This document shows positions 17,450-25,563 of a stretch of 64,000 bases of DNA, piece after piece. Under the pieces are notes generated by a model, which did not search any database, was not told the DNA's origin, and worked only from the letters and a program-made list of their open reading frames with translations. Every line of letters begins with the position of its first letter. Position 1 is the first letter of the stretch. A program made the position numbers and the translations under genes. This DNA is from Bacteroidetes bacterium UBA6161 (GTDB lineage: Bacteria > Bacteroidota > Bacteroidia > NS11-12g > UBA955), in contig DIUJ01000049.1 of the NCBI GenBank assembly GCA_002422315.1, positions 87,100 to 151,099 on the forward strand, read 5' to 3'.

Positions 17450-18286
17450 ATGGGGTCGGTTTTACAATTCATCAAAACCTATTTACACCTCATTCTTTTT
17501 GTGGTGCTTCAAATTCTGAGTTTTATTTTAATTGTTAATTTTCATGTTTACCATAAAACTCTTTTTTTTAATACTTCTAACGCCTTTTTCGCTTCCATAA
17601 CTGAATATTCTAATGCTTACAAAAGCTATTTTCAGTTAAAATCTAGCAATAGCCAATTGGTGAAAGAAAATTTAGTTTTAAGAAAACTACTCAAAGAAAA
17701 TTATTATATCCAACCAAACGATACCTTTTTTGTATCGGACACTCTTTTTAAACAGAGATATAAATATATCGCAGCCCAAGTAGTAGGAAATACGACAGAT
17801 AATCCTAACAATTATTTAACTATAAACAGAGGCAAAGAGTCTGGAATTCAGATAGGAATGGGGGTTTTTAGCCCTTTGGGAATAGTTGGGATTGTAGAGG
17901 ATGTGTCTGATAATTTTGCATTAGTAATGAGTGTTTTACATTCAAAAGCGGTAGTATCTCCCAAAATTCAGGAATTAAATTTGTCTCAAGGTAAAATAAA
18001 ATGGGAAGAAAGAAATCCTGACTATGTATTTTTATCGGGAATAAATAGATATGAAAAAGTTGCTAAAGGACAAAAAGTTGTTACTAGTCCTTATTCTACA
18101 AATTTCCCCGAAAATTTACCCATAGGAACAGTGGTAGATGTAAAAGAAGTAGATGGCAGTTTTTTGAGAGCCAAGGTTAAGCTTTCTGCAAATTTCAGCC
18201 AATTAAGGGAAGTATATGTTGTAAAAGACCTATTTAAACAAGAATTAAATTATTTTGACAATAAAATTAAGGAAGATAACCAATGA
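17450..18286 (+). CDS. mreC: Rod-shape determining protein MreC
   Basis: A 278-residue bitopic membrane protein: one N-terminal helix (about 10-32), a coiled-coil stretch (about 55-85) and the periplasmic double beta-barrel domain, with typical motifs such as NYLTINRGKESGIQIGMGV and GIVGIVEDVSDNFALVMSVL. It bridges MreB filaments to PBP2. Its stop overlaps the mreD start by 4 bp (ATGA), indicating coupled translation. Confidence 0.95.
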   Translation: MGSVLQFIKTYLHLILFVVLQILSFILIVNFHVYHKTLFFNTSNAFFASITEYSNAYKSYFQLKSSNSQLVKENLVLRKLLKENYYIQPNDTFFVSDTLFKQRYKYIAAQVVGNTTDNPNNYLTINRGKESGIQIGMGVFSPLGIVGIVEDVSDNFALVMSVLHSKAVVSPKIQELNLSQGKIKWEERNPDYVFLSGINRYEKVAKGQKVVTSPYSTNFPENLPIGTVVDVKEVDGSFLRAKVKLSANFSQLREVYVVKDLFKQELNYFDNKIKEDNQ

Positions 18287-18807
18287 GAGAGCTATTGAAA
18301 TATTCCTTAATTTTAGTCTATTGTTTTTTTGTACAATTGGTTTTTTTAGAAAATGTACATAGTTTCTTTTGGTTTCAACCCTTTATTATTCTTTTCTTTC
18401 TTTTGTATATGCCCTATACTCTAAACAAGTGGCAAAGCGTATTAATTTTTTTTTCGGTGGGAATATTTTTAGATACATTACTAAATTCACATGGAATACA
18501 CGCTTCTGCTTCTTTATTTATAGGTTTGTTTCGCCCATATTTTCTTAACCCCTCATTATTCAATGCCCCTGCAAGGGGAGACGAAAAAAGTATTTGGCTT
18601 AATAAGGCAGGGAACAAATTCAAATTTGCGTACCTCAGCATCTTTATATTGTTCTATCAATTTTGGGTTTTACTTTTAGAAACTCTTGGAAAAAACTTCT
18701 TCTCAATCTTTCTACCCACTTGGATTCTTAGCAGCGTTTTTACGTTAGTTTTAATTCTTCTTTCAGAAGAGTTGCTTTTTAGAACCTTTAATAGAAAAGA
18801 TTCATGA
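18283..18807 (+). CDS. mreD: Rod-shape determining protein MreD-like membrane protein
   Basis: A 174-residue protein with four to five membrane helices and low sequence conservation, as usual for MreD; identity rests on length, topology and position between mreC and PBP2. It overlaps both neighbours by 4 bp. It is part of the elongasome scaffold. Confidence 0.9.
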   Translation: MRELLKYSLILVYCFFVQLVFLENVHSFFWFQPFIILFFLLYMPYTLNKWQSVLIFFSVGIFLDTLLNSHGIHASASLFIGLFRPYFLNPSLFNAPARGDEKSIWLNKAGNKFKFAYLSIFILFYQFWVLLLETLGKNFFSIFLPTWILSSVFTLVLILLSEELLFRTFNRKDS

Positions 18808-20621
18808 GCAGTATGTCCAATATGGGTAAACGTTCGTACTTAATGTATGGTCTCTTGTTAGTAGTAGGCATTGTTTTTTTGTATAAATTCTATTCTTTGC
18901 AATTAAAATCAGATGCTTATTTGATTCAAGCACAAAGAAATGGTTCTACAGAGGTACCATTGTATCCTGTAAGAGGAACTATTTACGATAGAAACGATAA
19001 GTTAATAGTATTCAATGACTTTGTATACGACCTTGCAGTAATTCCTATAAAAGCGAAGCATTTCGACACAACTGTTTTATGTAATTTACTTGAAATTACA
19101 CAGCAAGAGTTGATGAAAAGAATAGAAAAAGCTGCCAACTATTCCACTCGAAAACCCACTACTATCGCAAAGAATTTAAGTGTAAAAGCATACTCTGCAA
19201 TTCAAGAAAACCTATACAGATACCCAGGGTTTGTGATTGAAAATAAGACAGATAGAAGATATAAGACGGCTGCACTTGCACACGTATTAGGCTATGTGAG
19301 CGAGGCTTCGGAGGAACTAATCAAAGAAAACCCATACTATAAAATGGCAGATTTAGTTGGAGTTACAGGGATAGAGAAGAGTTATGAAGAAGAATTAAGA
19401 GGGGTAAAAGGCTATAAGATAATGATGGTAGATAAGTTTAATCTTCAAAAGGGTAGTTTTGCAGATGGTAAATTCGATACCAAACCCATACCTGGAGAAG
19501 ATTTAGTTACGTCAATAGATTTAGACTTGCAATTGATGGCAGAAGAGTTTTTGAAAAATAAAACGGGTAGTATAGTTGCCATAGAACCCAAAACAGGAGA
19601 AATTCTTTGTTTGGCCAACAGCCCGGCTTTTGACCCCAACGAACTTACTGGACCTGAAAGAAATAAGAATTTTAGGAAATTGTTGATGGATCCCAAAAAA
19701 CCATTGTACAATAGAGCGCTAAAAGCACCCTATCCTCCTGGTTCTACCTTTAAAACCGTTCAAGCACTTATTGGCTTGCAAGAAGAAGTATTGGTTCCTG
19801 AAACCAGGTATCCATGCTTTGGAGGCTATAGACTAGGAAACAGAAAGGTGGGTTGCCATGCCCATCCTAGTCCCGCAGATTTAAAGTATTCCATACAAAC
19901 TTCTTGTAATGCTTATTATTGTTTCGTTTTTAAATCCATTGTAGATAATCCCAAATACAAAAATGTTTCGGAAGGTTTAAATGCTTGGATTGCTCATTTA
20001 AATACTTTTGGTATTGGGGTTACAACCAATGTGGATATAGCAGGAGAGAATAAAGGGTATATTCCAACATCTGAAAGATACCAAAGGGTTTTTGGTAAAA
20101 ACTGGAAGTCTTCTAATGTAATTTCTATAGCCATAGGGCAGGGAGAAGTAGGGCTAACCCCTTTACAAATGGCAAATATGTGTGCAATAATTGCAAATAA
20201 AGGTTATTTTATAAGACCTCATGTAGTAAAATATATAGGAAAAGATAGAACCAAAGTACCAGACCACTTGCATAAAAACTATACTAGCGTAGATAAAAAA
20301 TATTACGATATAGTGTATGAAGCAATGGCTTCTGTTTACAAACCAGGTGGTACCGCTTTTTGGACCGCCATTCCTGGTTTGGAGTTGTGTGGCAAAACAG
20401 GAACAGCACAAAATCCGCATGGCAAAGACCATTCTGTTTTTATAGGTTTTGGCCCCAAAGAAAATCCTAAAATAGCAGTAGCCATACTTATAGAAAATGG
20501 TGGCTTTGGTGCAACTTGGGCTGCACCTATGGCTTCCTTAATCATGGAAAAATATATTACCAAAAAGGAAGTTTCAGCTAAACCCGATATGTACCAAAGA
20601 ATGCTCTTACCCGTAAAATAG
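18804..20621 (+). CDS. mrdA: Penicillin-binding protein 2 (peptidoglycan transpeptidase)
   Basis: A 605-residue class B PBP: an N-terminal anchor (about 10-30), a dimerisation domain (starting YPVRGTIYDRNDKLI) and a transpeptidase domain with all three active-site motifs: STFK (Ser314), SCN (Ser367-Cys-Asn369) and KTG (531-533). It cross-links peptidoglycan during elongation. It overlaps mreD by 4 bp. The partner glycosyltransferase gene rodA, which often follows in this phylum, is not here; the next gene is an unrelated EEP-family protein. Confidence 0.96.
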   Translation: MSSMSNMGKRSYLMYGLLLVVGIVFLYKFYSLQLKSDAYLIQAQRNGSTEVPLYPVRGTIYDRNDKLIVFNDFVYDLAVIPIKAKHFDTTVLCNLLEITQQELMKRIEKAANYSTRKPTTIAKNLSVKAYSAIQENLYRYPGFVIENKTDRRYKTAALAHVLGYVSEASEELIKENPYYKMADLVGVTGIEKSYEEELRGVKGYKIMMVDKFNLQKGSFADGKFDTKPIPGEDLVTSIDLDLQLMAEEFLKNKTGSIVAIEPKTGEILCLANSPAFDPNELTGPERNKNFRKLLMDPKKPLYNRALKAPYPPGSTFKTVQALIGLQEEVLVPETRYPCFGGYRLGNRKVGCHAHPSPADLKYSIQTSCNAYYCFVFKSIVDNPKYKNVSEGLNAWIAHLNTFGIGVTTNVDIAGENKGYIPTSERYQRVFGKNWKSSNVISIAIGQGEVGLTPLQMANMCAIIANKGYFIRPHVVKYIGKDRTKVPDHLHKNYTSVDKKYYDIVYEAMASVYKPGGTAFWTAIPGLELCGKTGTAQNPHGKDHSVFIGFGPKENPKIAVAILIENGGFGATWAAPMASLIMEKYITKKEVSAKPDMYQRMLLPVK

Positions 20622-20674
20622 AATGTTTTATAGGGAATATGCACGATTTAATTTTATCTTAAGATTCACTTCAA

Positions 20675-20682
20675 TATATTTG
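20675..20682 (+). promoter_or_regulatory. -7 element TATATTTG before the EEP-family gene
   Basis: Exact TAnnTTTG ending 5 bp before the ATG at 20688, which would leave an almost leaderless transcript. No later Met would keep the signal peptide, so either the mRNA is near-leaderless or the match is fortuitous. Confidence 0.4.
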
Positions 20683-20687
20683 CCTTA

Positions 20688-21788
20688 ATGTTGAAATTAT
20701 TTATTAAACCCATTTGCATTATTTTTTTATTGTTTCCTTTTGTTCTGTGGGCACAAAAACCACTTAAAGTCAAAAGCAAAAACAAACTCAATATTGCTTA
20801 CTGGAACACCGAAAACTTTTACGATACCTTGTTTCAGAAATCAAACGATACCGGTATTTATGTGAGAAACTGGAATTCTGAAAAATATATGCATAAAGTT
20901 AATTTGCTTGTTTCTCACATGAACCAAATGTTTCCCAAACAATTGCCTCATATATTGGCATTGTCAGAAATAGAGAACGAAAGCATTTTACAGGATATTA
21001 TTTCTCACCCAAGTATTGCTAAAGCAGGGTATCTTTTCAAGGCAGGTAAAAAAAATGAAAATACCCCTTTTATCAATGCGGTTATCTATAATCCGAAGAA
21101 AGTAACATTGATTTCAGATACAAGTATTAGAATATCAAACAATTTGGAAGATGTTTTACTTGCAAAATTTGTAGCCAAGAAAGACACTTTTCAAGTAGTA
21201 GTTCTAAATTTTGTAAACCATACATTCTTAACTGATTTTGAAAAAAAACTACCCTTGAACCAAAATGCGGTTCATACAAGCAGGTTAAATGCTACTCTAC
21301 TTTCTCCCGAAATAAAAAAATATCCTTTGGTACTACTCGGTAGTTTTTATGAGGAGAAAAATAATTTAATAATATCTGTTATTTTAAGTGCCCATAAGTA
21401 TGATTCTATGGAATATAAAAAACTGAAATATGCAAACCTTAGCCACAATCTAGACTCTATAGATGCATATACTTACTATACCGAAAGCCAAGTGAAAGAG
21501 GATATTAAATCAGATTTTTATGAAAACCTACCTAACTCCTATCAGTATAATCTACAGGGTTTTGACTACGACCATGCCTTGTTAGAAAAATCTTTTTTTG
21601 ATAAAAGAAACAAATGGAATTATATGCCCAATTCCTATATGGTATACAAACCTATGGACCTGGTAAATTCATCCCCAAGGTATAGGAATGCCCCACTAAA
21701 AACATTTTTTAACCAACAATGGCAGAAAGGGTTTAGCGACCACTATGCTATAGCATTTAGCATTTATTATGCAAAGAAAAGAAAATAA
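20688..21788 (+). CDS. Secreted endonuclease/exonuclease/phosphatase-family protein
   Basis: A 366-residue protein with a signal peptide (cleavage after WAQ, about residue 22). The EEP fold is indicated by NIAYWNTENFYD near the start, LALSEIENESIL (metal-binding Glu region) and the C-terminal FSDHYAI (Asp-His pair). The usual middle motif with the catalytic His is weak; LLGSFYEE stands where GDFN is expected, so nuclease activity is uncertain and it may be degenerate. It is exported to the periplasm or beyond. It overlaps the ppk1 start by 20 bp, so both may be cotranscribed; the link could be phosphate metabolism (inference). Confidence 0.75.
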   Translation: MLKLFIKPICIIFLLFPFVLWAQKPLKVKSKNKLNIAYWNTENFYDTLFQKSNDTGIYVRNWNSEKYMHKVNLLVSHMNQMFPKQLPHILALSEIENESILQDIISHPSIAKAGYLFKAGKKNENTPFINAVIYNPKKVTLISDTSIRISNNLEDVLLAKFVAKKDTFQVVVLNFVNHTFLTDFEKKLPLNQNAVHTSRLNATLLSPEIKKYPLVLLGSFYEEKNNLIISVILSAHKYDSMEYKKLKYANLSHNLDSIDAYTYYTESQVKEDIKSDFYENLPNSYQYNLQGFDYDHALLEKSFFDKRNKWNYMPNSYMVYKPMDLVNSSPRYRNAPLKTFFNQQWQKGFSDHYAIAFSIYYAKKRK

Positions 21789-23835
21789 ATACATTAATAG
21801 GGAACTAAGCTGGCTATACTTTAACGAGCGCGTTTTACAAGAAGCCACCGACCCCTCTGTTCCTTTATTCGAAAGATTAAAGTTTCTTGGTATTTTTTCT
21901 AGCAATCAAGACGAGTTTTTTAGAGTGAGAGTTGCTACGAACAAAAGGCTTCTTCAAATGAAAAAAACAGATTTTGACGAAGGCCAGAAAAAACAAGAAA
22001 TCAAAGAAATGCTTGCAAAAATTCAATCGGAGGTTGCAAGACTTCAAAAAAAATTTGATATAGTTTATTTTCAATTGTTAGAAGAATTGAAAAGCGAACA
22101 AATCTACTGGCTAAATGAAAAAAAGCTTAGTATGGTGCAACTTCAAGATATCAAAAAGTATTTCAAAGAAGAAATTCTCTCTACTTTATTTCCTTTGATT
22201 CTAAATGACGATACACCTTTTCCTAATTTAAAGGATGCCGCAATATATTTAGCAGTAAGAATGTATAACGATGGGGATAACAAAGAAAAATACGCATTGG
22301 TAGAACTACCTAAAACTAAAAACAGATTCTTTATTATTCCTAGTACAGATGGCAATTCTTATGTAATTTTTCTAGACGATGTTATAAGGCTGAATCTACA
22401 AAATTTATTTAGCAGCTTTAATTTCGATCATTTCGAAGCCTATACAATTAAAATTACAAGAGACGCGGAACTAAATTTTGATGTGGATTTTAGCGGAAAT
22501 ATGTTTGATAAAATGAAAAAAGTTCTAAAGCAAAGAAAAGTTGGAAACCTGGTTCGTTTTGTTCACGACAAAGAAATGCCACCCCAAATGCTAAAGTTCT
22601 TTGTTAAAAAAATGCATTTGCAGAAAGATAGTATACATGCAGGGCAGAGATATCATAATTTTAAAGACCTTATTAAGTTCCCAAGTTTACTCCCTAAGAA
22701 AAAATTTGTTTATCCAAGCTTAAAACCAATTCCTATAAATGAGCTAGATGCTGCAAAAAGCCTTTTTGCAAAAATTGCAATGAAGGACTTTATGATGGCT
22801 CATCCTTATCAATCTTTTGACTATGTGGTGCGTTTTCTTAGAGAAGCTGCCTTGGACCCCGCCGTTCATACCATCCGAATTACTTTGTATAGGGTAGCAG
22901 AACACTCCAATGTAGTAAATGCCCTTATAAATGCTGTGAAAAATGGCAAAAAAGTAATTGTTTTAATGGAACTTAAAGCAAGATTTGATGAAGAATCCAA
23001 CCTTTACTGGAGCGATAAATTAGTAGAAGCAGGTGCACAAGTATTTTTTGGGTATGAAAAATTAAAAGTTCACTCCAAAGTTTGTTTGGTGTATAGAAAA
23101 GAAGGATTTTTTGACAAACTGTATGCCCATATAGGTACAGGCAATTACAATGGAATTACTTCCAAACAATATTGTGATTTGGGTATATTTACATCTAATC
23201 CACAAATAACCAATGATTTGGAAAAGGTATTTGAATTAATCGACAACATAGATAATTTTAATTTAAATTTTCAAAATATCTTAGTGGCTCCCATAAACCT
23301 AAAATCCTCTTTGCTGCAAAAAATTGAACAAGAAATTCAATTTGCAAAACAAGGTAAAACAGCTTGGGTAAGATTTAAAATGAATAGCTTAGTAGATTTT
23401 GATTTAATAAACAAATTATACGAGGCCTCCAATGCTGGTGTAAAAATAAGCTTGATTGTTAGAGGTATTTGCTGCCTTGTACCTGGGGTAAAAGGAATGA
23501 GTGAGAATATAGAGGCTATTAGTATAATTGATAAGTTCTTAGAACATACTAGAATTTATTGGTTTTGCAACAATGGCAACGAACAACTATACACTGGTAG
23601 TGCTGACCTAATGACCAGAAATTTAGAACATAGGGTAGAAGTAGTAATACCCATACTGGATGCCAACGTGCTAGAAGATATAAAACAATACTTCTTGATT
23701 CAATGGGCAGATAACTGCAAAGCAAGGGTTATAGACCAAGAACAAAAAAACAATTATAGAAGTCCTGGAATACCGAAAATTAGGGCACAAGAAGAATACT
23801 ATGCATATTTACAAGCAAAATATACCGATATATAA
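21769..23835 (+). CDS. ppk1: Polyphosphate kinase 1
   Basis: A 688-residue PPK1 that makes polyphosphate from ATP. The N-terminal domain begins with the standard NRELSWLYFNERVLQEA, the middle domain has AHPYQSFDYVVRFLREAA, and the two PLD-like C-terminal domains hold the phosphorylated His435 (LKVHSKVCL), His454 (YAHIGTGNYN) and the GSADLMTRNLEHRVE block. Length is normal. The ATG at 21769 places it 20 bp inside the previous gene; a later start would remove the conserved RELSW region. Confidence 0.97.
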   Translation: MQRKENKYINRELSWLYFNERVLQEATDPSVPLFERLKFLGIFSSNQDEFFRVRVATNKRLLQMKKTDFDEGQKKQEIKEMLAKIQSEVARLQKKFDIVYFQLLEELKSEQIYWLNEKKLSMVQLQDIKKYFKEEILSTLFPLILNDDTPFPNLKDAAIYLAVRMYNDGDNKEKYALVELPKTKNRFFIIPSTDGNSYVIFLDDVIRLNLQNLFSSFNFDHFEAYTIKITRDAELNFDVDFSGNMFDKMKKVLKQRKVGNLVRFVHDKEMPPQMLKFFVKKMHLQKDSIHAGQRYHNFKDLIKFPSLLPKKKFVYPSLKPIPINELDAAKSLFAKIAMKDFMMAHPYQSFDYVVRFLREAALDPAVHTIRITLYRVAEHSNVVNALINAVKNGKKVIVLMELKARFDEESNLYWSDKLVEAGAQVFFGYEKLKVHSKVCLVYRKEGFFDKLYAHIGTGNYNGITSKQYCDLGIFTSNPQITNDLEKVFELIDNIDNFNLNFQNILVAPINLKSSLLQKIEQEIQFAKQGKTAWVRFKMNSLVDFDLINKLYEASNAGVKISLIVRGICCLVPGVKGMSENIEAISIIDKFLEHTRIYWFCNNGNEQLYTGSADLMTRNLEHRVEVVIPILDANVLEDIKQYFLIQWADNCKARVIDQEQKNNYRSPGIPKIRAQEEYYAYLQAKYTDI

Positions 23836-23844
23836 AAAAGCACT

Positions 23845-24519
23845 ATGCTAAACGAAACTACTTTTCAATTTTTTAGGGAACTTAGAGAAAATAACCACAA
23901 AGAATGGTTTGATTTAAATAGACCAAGGTACGAATTGGTTAAAAAAGATTATCATGCTTTAGTGAAAAAAGTATTGGCAATAATCCATGAATTTGACCCC
24001 AGAGTATCCGACTTGGAAGTAAAAGATTGTACCTTTAGAATTAACAAAGATATTCGTTTTTCAAAAGACAAAAGCCCATACAAAACACATTTGGGAATAG
24101 CCGTAAATCCATTTGGAAAAAAAATGGAAACTCCTAGCTATTACATTCACTTAGATGAAAAAGGGGGTTCTTTTGTTGGTGGCGGGTTGTATATGCCTCA
24201 GGGCCCAACTCTAAAGAAAATTCGCAAAGAAATAAGCAACTATTCTGAAGATTTTGAATCCATATTATTGGATAAAAACTTCAAAAAACATTTTGGGAAA
24301 TTAGATGAAGAAGAAGCTATAAAGCTAAAGCGTCCACCTCAAGGCTACGACGAAAACTCTCCTGGTTTGGAGTGGCTAAAATTTAAAAGTTTTACTGCTA
24401 CATACCCTCTTACTTTGCAAGATATAAAGGATAGTAATTGGGAAGAAAAAATAAAACAAAGCCTCCAAGCACTAAAGCCTTTTTTAGATTTTTTGAATAG
24501 GGGAATAACGGAAAATTAA
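23845..24519 (+). CDS. DUF2461 family protein
   Basis: A 224-residue cytoplasmic protein with the family features: FFRELRENNHKEWFDLNRPRYE at the N-terminus, FRINKDIRFSKDKSPYKTHLG in the middle and GGGLYMPQGPTLKKIRKEI. The biochemical role is not established. It sits 9 bp after ppk1, so it is probably in the same transcript, and it converges on the TauE-like permease 15 bp away. Confidence 0.88.
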   Translation: MLNETTFQFFRELRENNHKEWFDLNRPRYELVKKDYHALVKKVLAIIHEFDPRVSDLEVKDCTFRINKDIRFSKDKSPYKTHLGIAVNPFGKKMETPSYYIHLDEKGGSFVGGGLYMPQGPTLKKIRKEISNYSEDFESILLDKNFKKHFGKLDEEEAIKLKRPPQGYDENSPGLEWLKFKSFTATYPLTLQDIKDSNWEEKIKQSLQALKPFLDFLNRGITEN

Positions 24520-24534
24520 AAAAACTTGTGTTTA

Positions 24535-25272
24535 TCACACATACCTTATTATTTGGGCTAGTGCGGTAAGTATAATAATGCCTAAAACAATGTAACGAAA
24601 AACATTTTCAGAAGTTCGTTTTAATATCATTTTGCCTATATAACTCCCTACAATACTAATGCCTATTAAAAAAGGGATAAGGAATACGTATTCTTTTTGA
24701 AAATATCCATTGCCTACATACACTATAGCTCTACTCGTATCTACGCCAAGGTCTATAAGTGCAGAGGTGGCAATAAAAATCTCTTTAGGTAGCTGAAATG
24801 CCGCAAGGGTTATTCCTCTTATAGCTCCGCCAGTGCCCGCTATACCCGCTACAAACCCAGAGAGTATGCCTCCTATGTATAGGTTTTGGTTGGATTGTTG
24901 TATGGGTTTATTAAATCTTGTTAATAGATAAACAGCCAACAACACAAGGGCAATATTCATTAACAGTACAATGTGTTTGGTAGGTATAAGAGTGGTTATA
25001 AAAGCGCCTAAAACAACAAATAACACAGCAGGAATCCCTAGTTTTAGCACTATTTCCTTGTTTATTCCTTTTCTAAAGAACACAATTTTAGCTAAATTGC
25101 TAAAAACATGAAAAACCGCAGTGATACCCAAAACTGTTTTGAAGTCGAAAAAAAGAGAGGCAACAGGCACAAATAAAATGGAGGAACCAAAACCAGAAAT
25201 TGTTCCGAGAATTTCCGATACAAAGGCTAAAATTACAAAGAGATAGTATTTTTCTTCCATTCCTAAATTCAT
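24535..25272 (-). CDS. TauE/SafE family membrane permease
   Basis: A 245-residue protein with about eight membrane helices in two related halves; motifs such as GFGSSILFVP (about 22-31) and GFVAGIAGTGGAIRG (about 140-154) are the family's repeated glycine-rich signature. Members move sulfite, sulfoacetate or other organic anions, but the substrate is not inferable here. An internal Met5 could also be the start. Monocistronic, convergent with the ppk1 transcript. Confidence 0.85.
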   Translation of the reverse strand: MNLGMEEKYYLFVILAFVSEILGTISGFGSSILFVPVASLFFDFKTVLGITAVFHVFSNLAKIVFFRKGINKEIVLKLGIPAVLFVVLGAFITTLIPTKHIVLLMNIALVLLAVYLLTRFNKPIQQSNQNLYIGGILSGFVAGIAGTGGAIRGITLAAFQLPKEIFIATSALIDLGVDTSRAIVYVGNGYFQKEYVFLIPFLIGISIVGSYIGKMILKRTSENVFRYIVLGIIILTALAQIIRYV

Positions 25273-25471
25273 TTTTTACAATAGTTGCAAAATGATTCTT
25301 GTTGGTATTTCCATGTAAGAATCAAAGCACTACAAGAGTAAGTGATTTTAAATACTTTGTCAAGAGATATTTAGAAAAAACAAAATACAAAAGAGAAATT
25401 ATTGTTCCAATATCCATAAAGCAAAATTTCCTTTTGTTTTTATTATGTTGACAGATTTATTGGAATAATTC

Positions 25472-25501
25472 TTTGGACTAAAGTCAAAATCTATATTTTT
25501 G
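25472..25501 (+). promoter_or_regulatory. Promoter of parC: TTTG-N18-TATTTTTG
   Basis: TTTG (25472-25475), an 18-bp spacer and TATTTTTG (25494-25501) give a complete Bacteroidota -33/-7 promoter, with about 60 bp of 5' leader before the ATG at 25564. The rest of the 25273-25563 gap shows nothing else. Confidence 0.7.
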
Positions 25502-25563
25502 CTGCAAAGGGCATGTTGTACACAAAAACACCTTGCATTTTTAGTGTTTTATAAATTTAAAGA

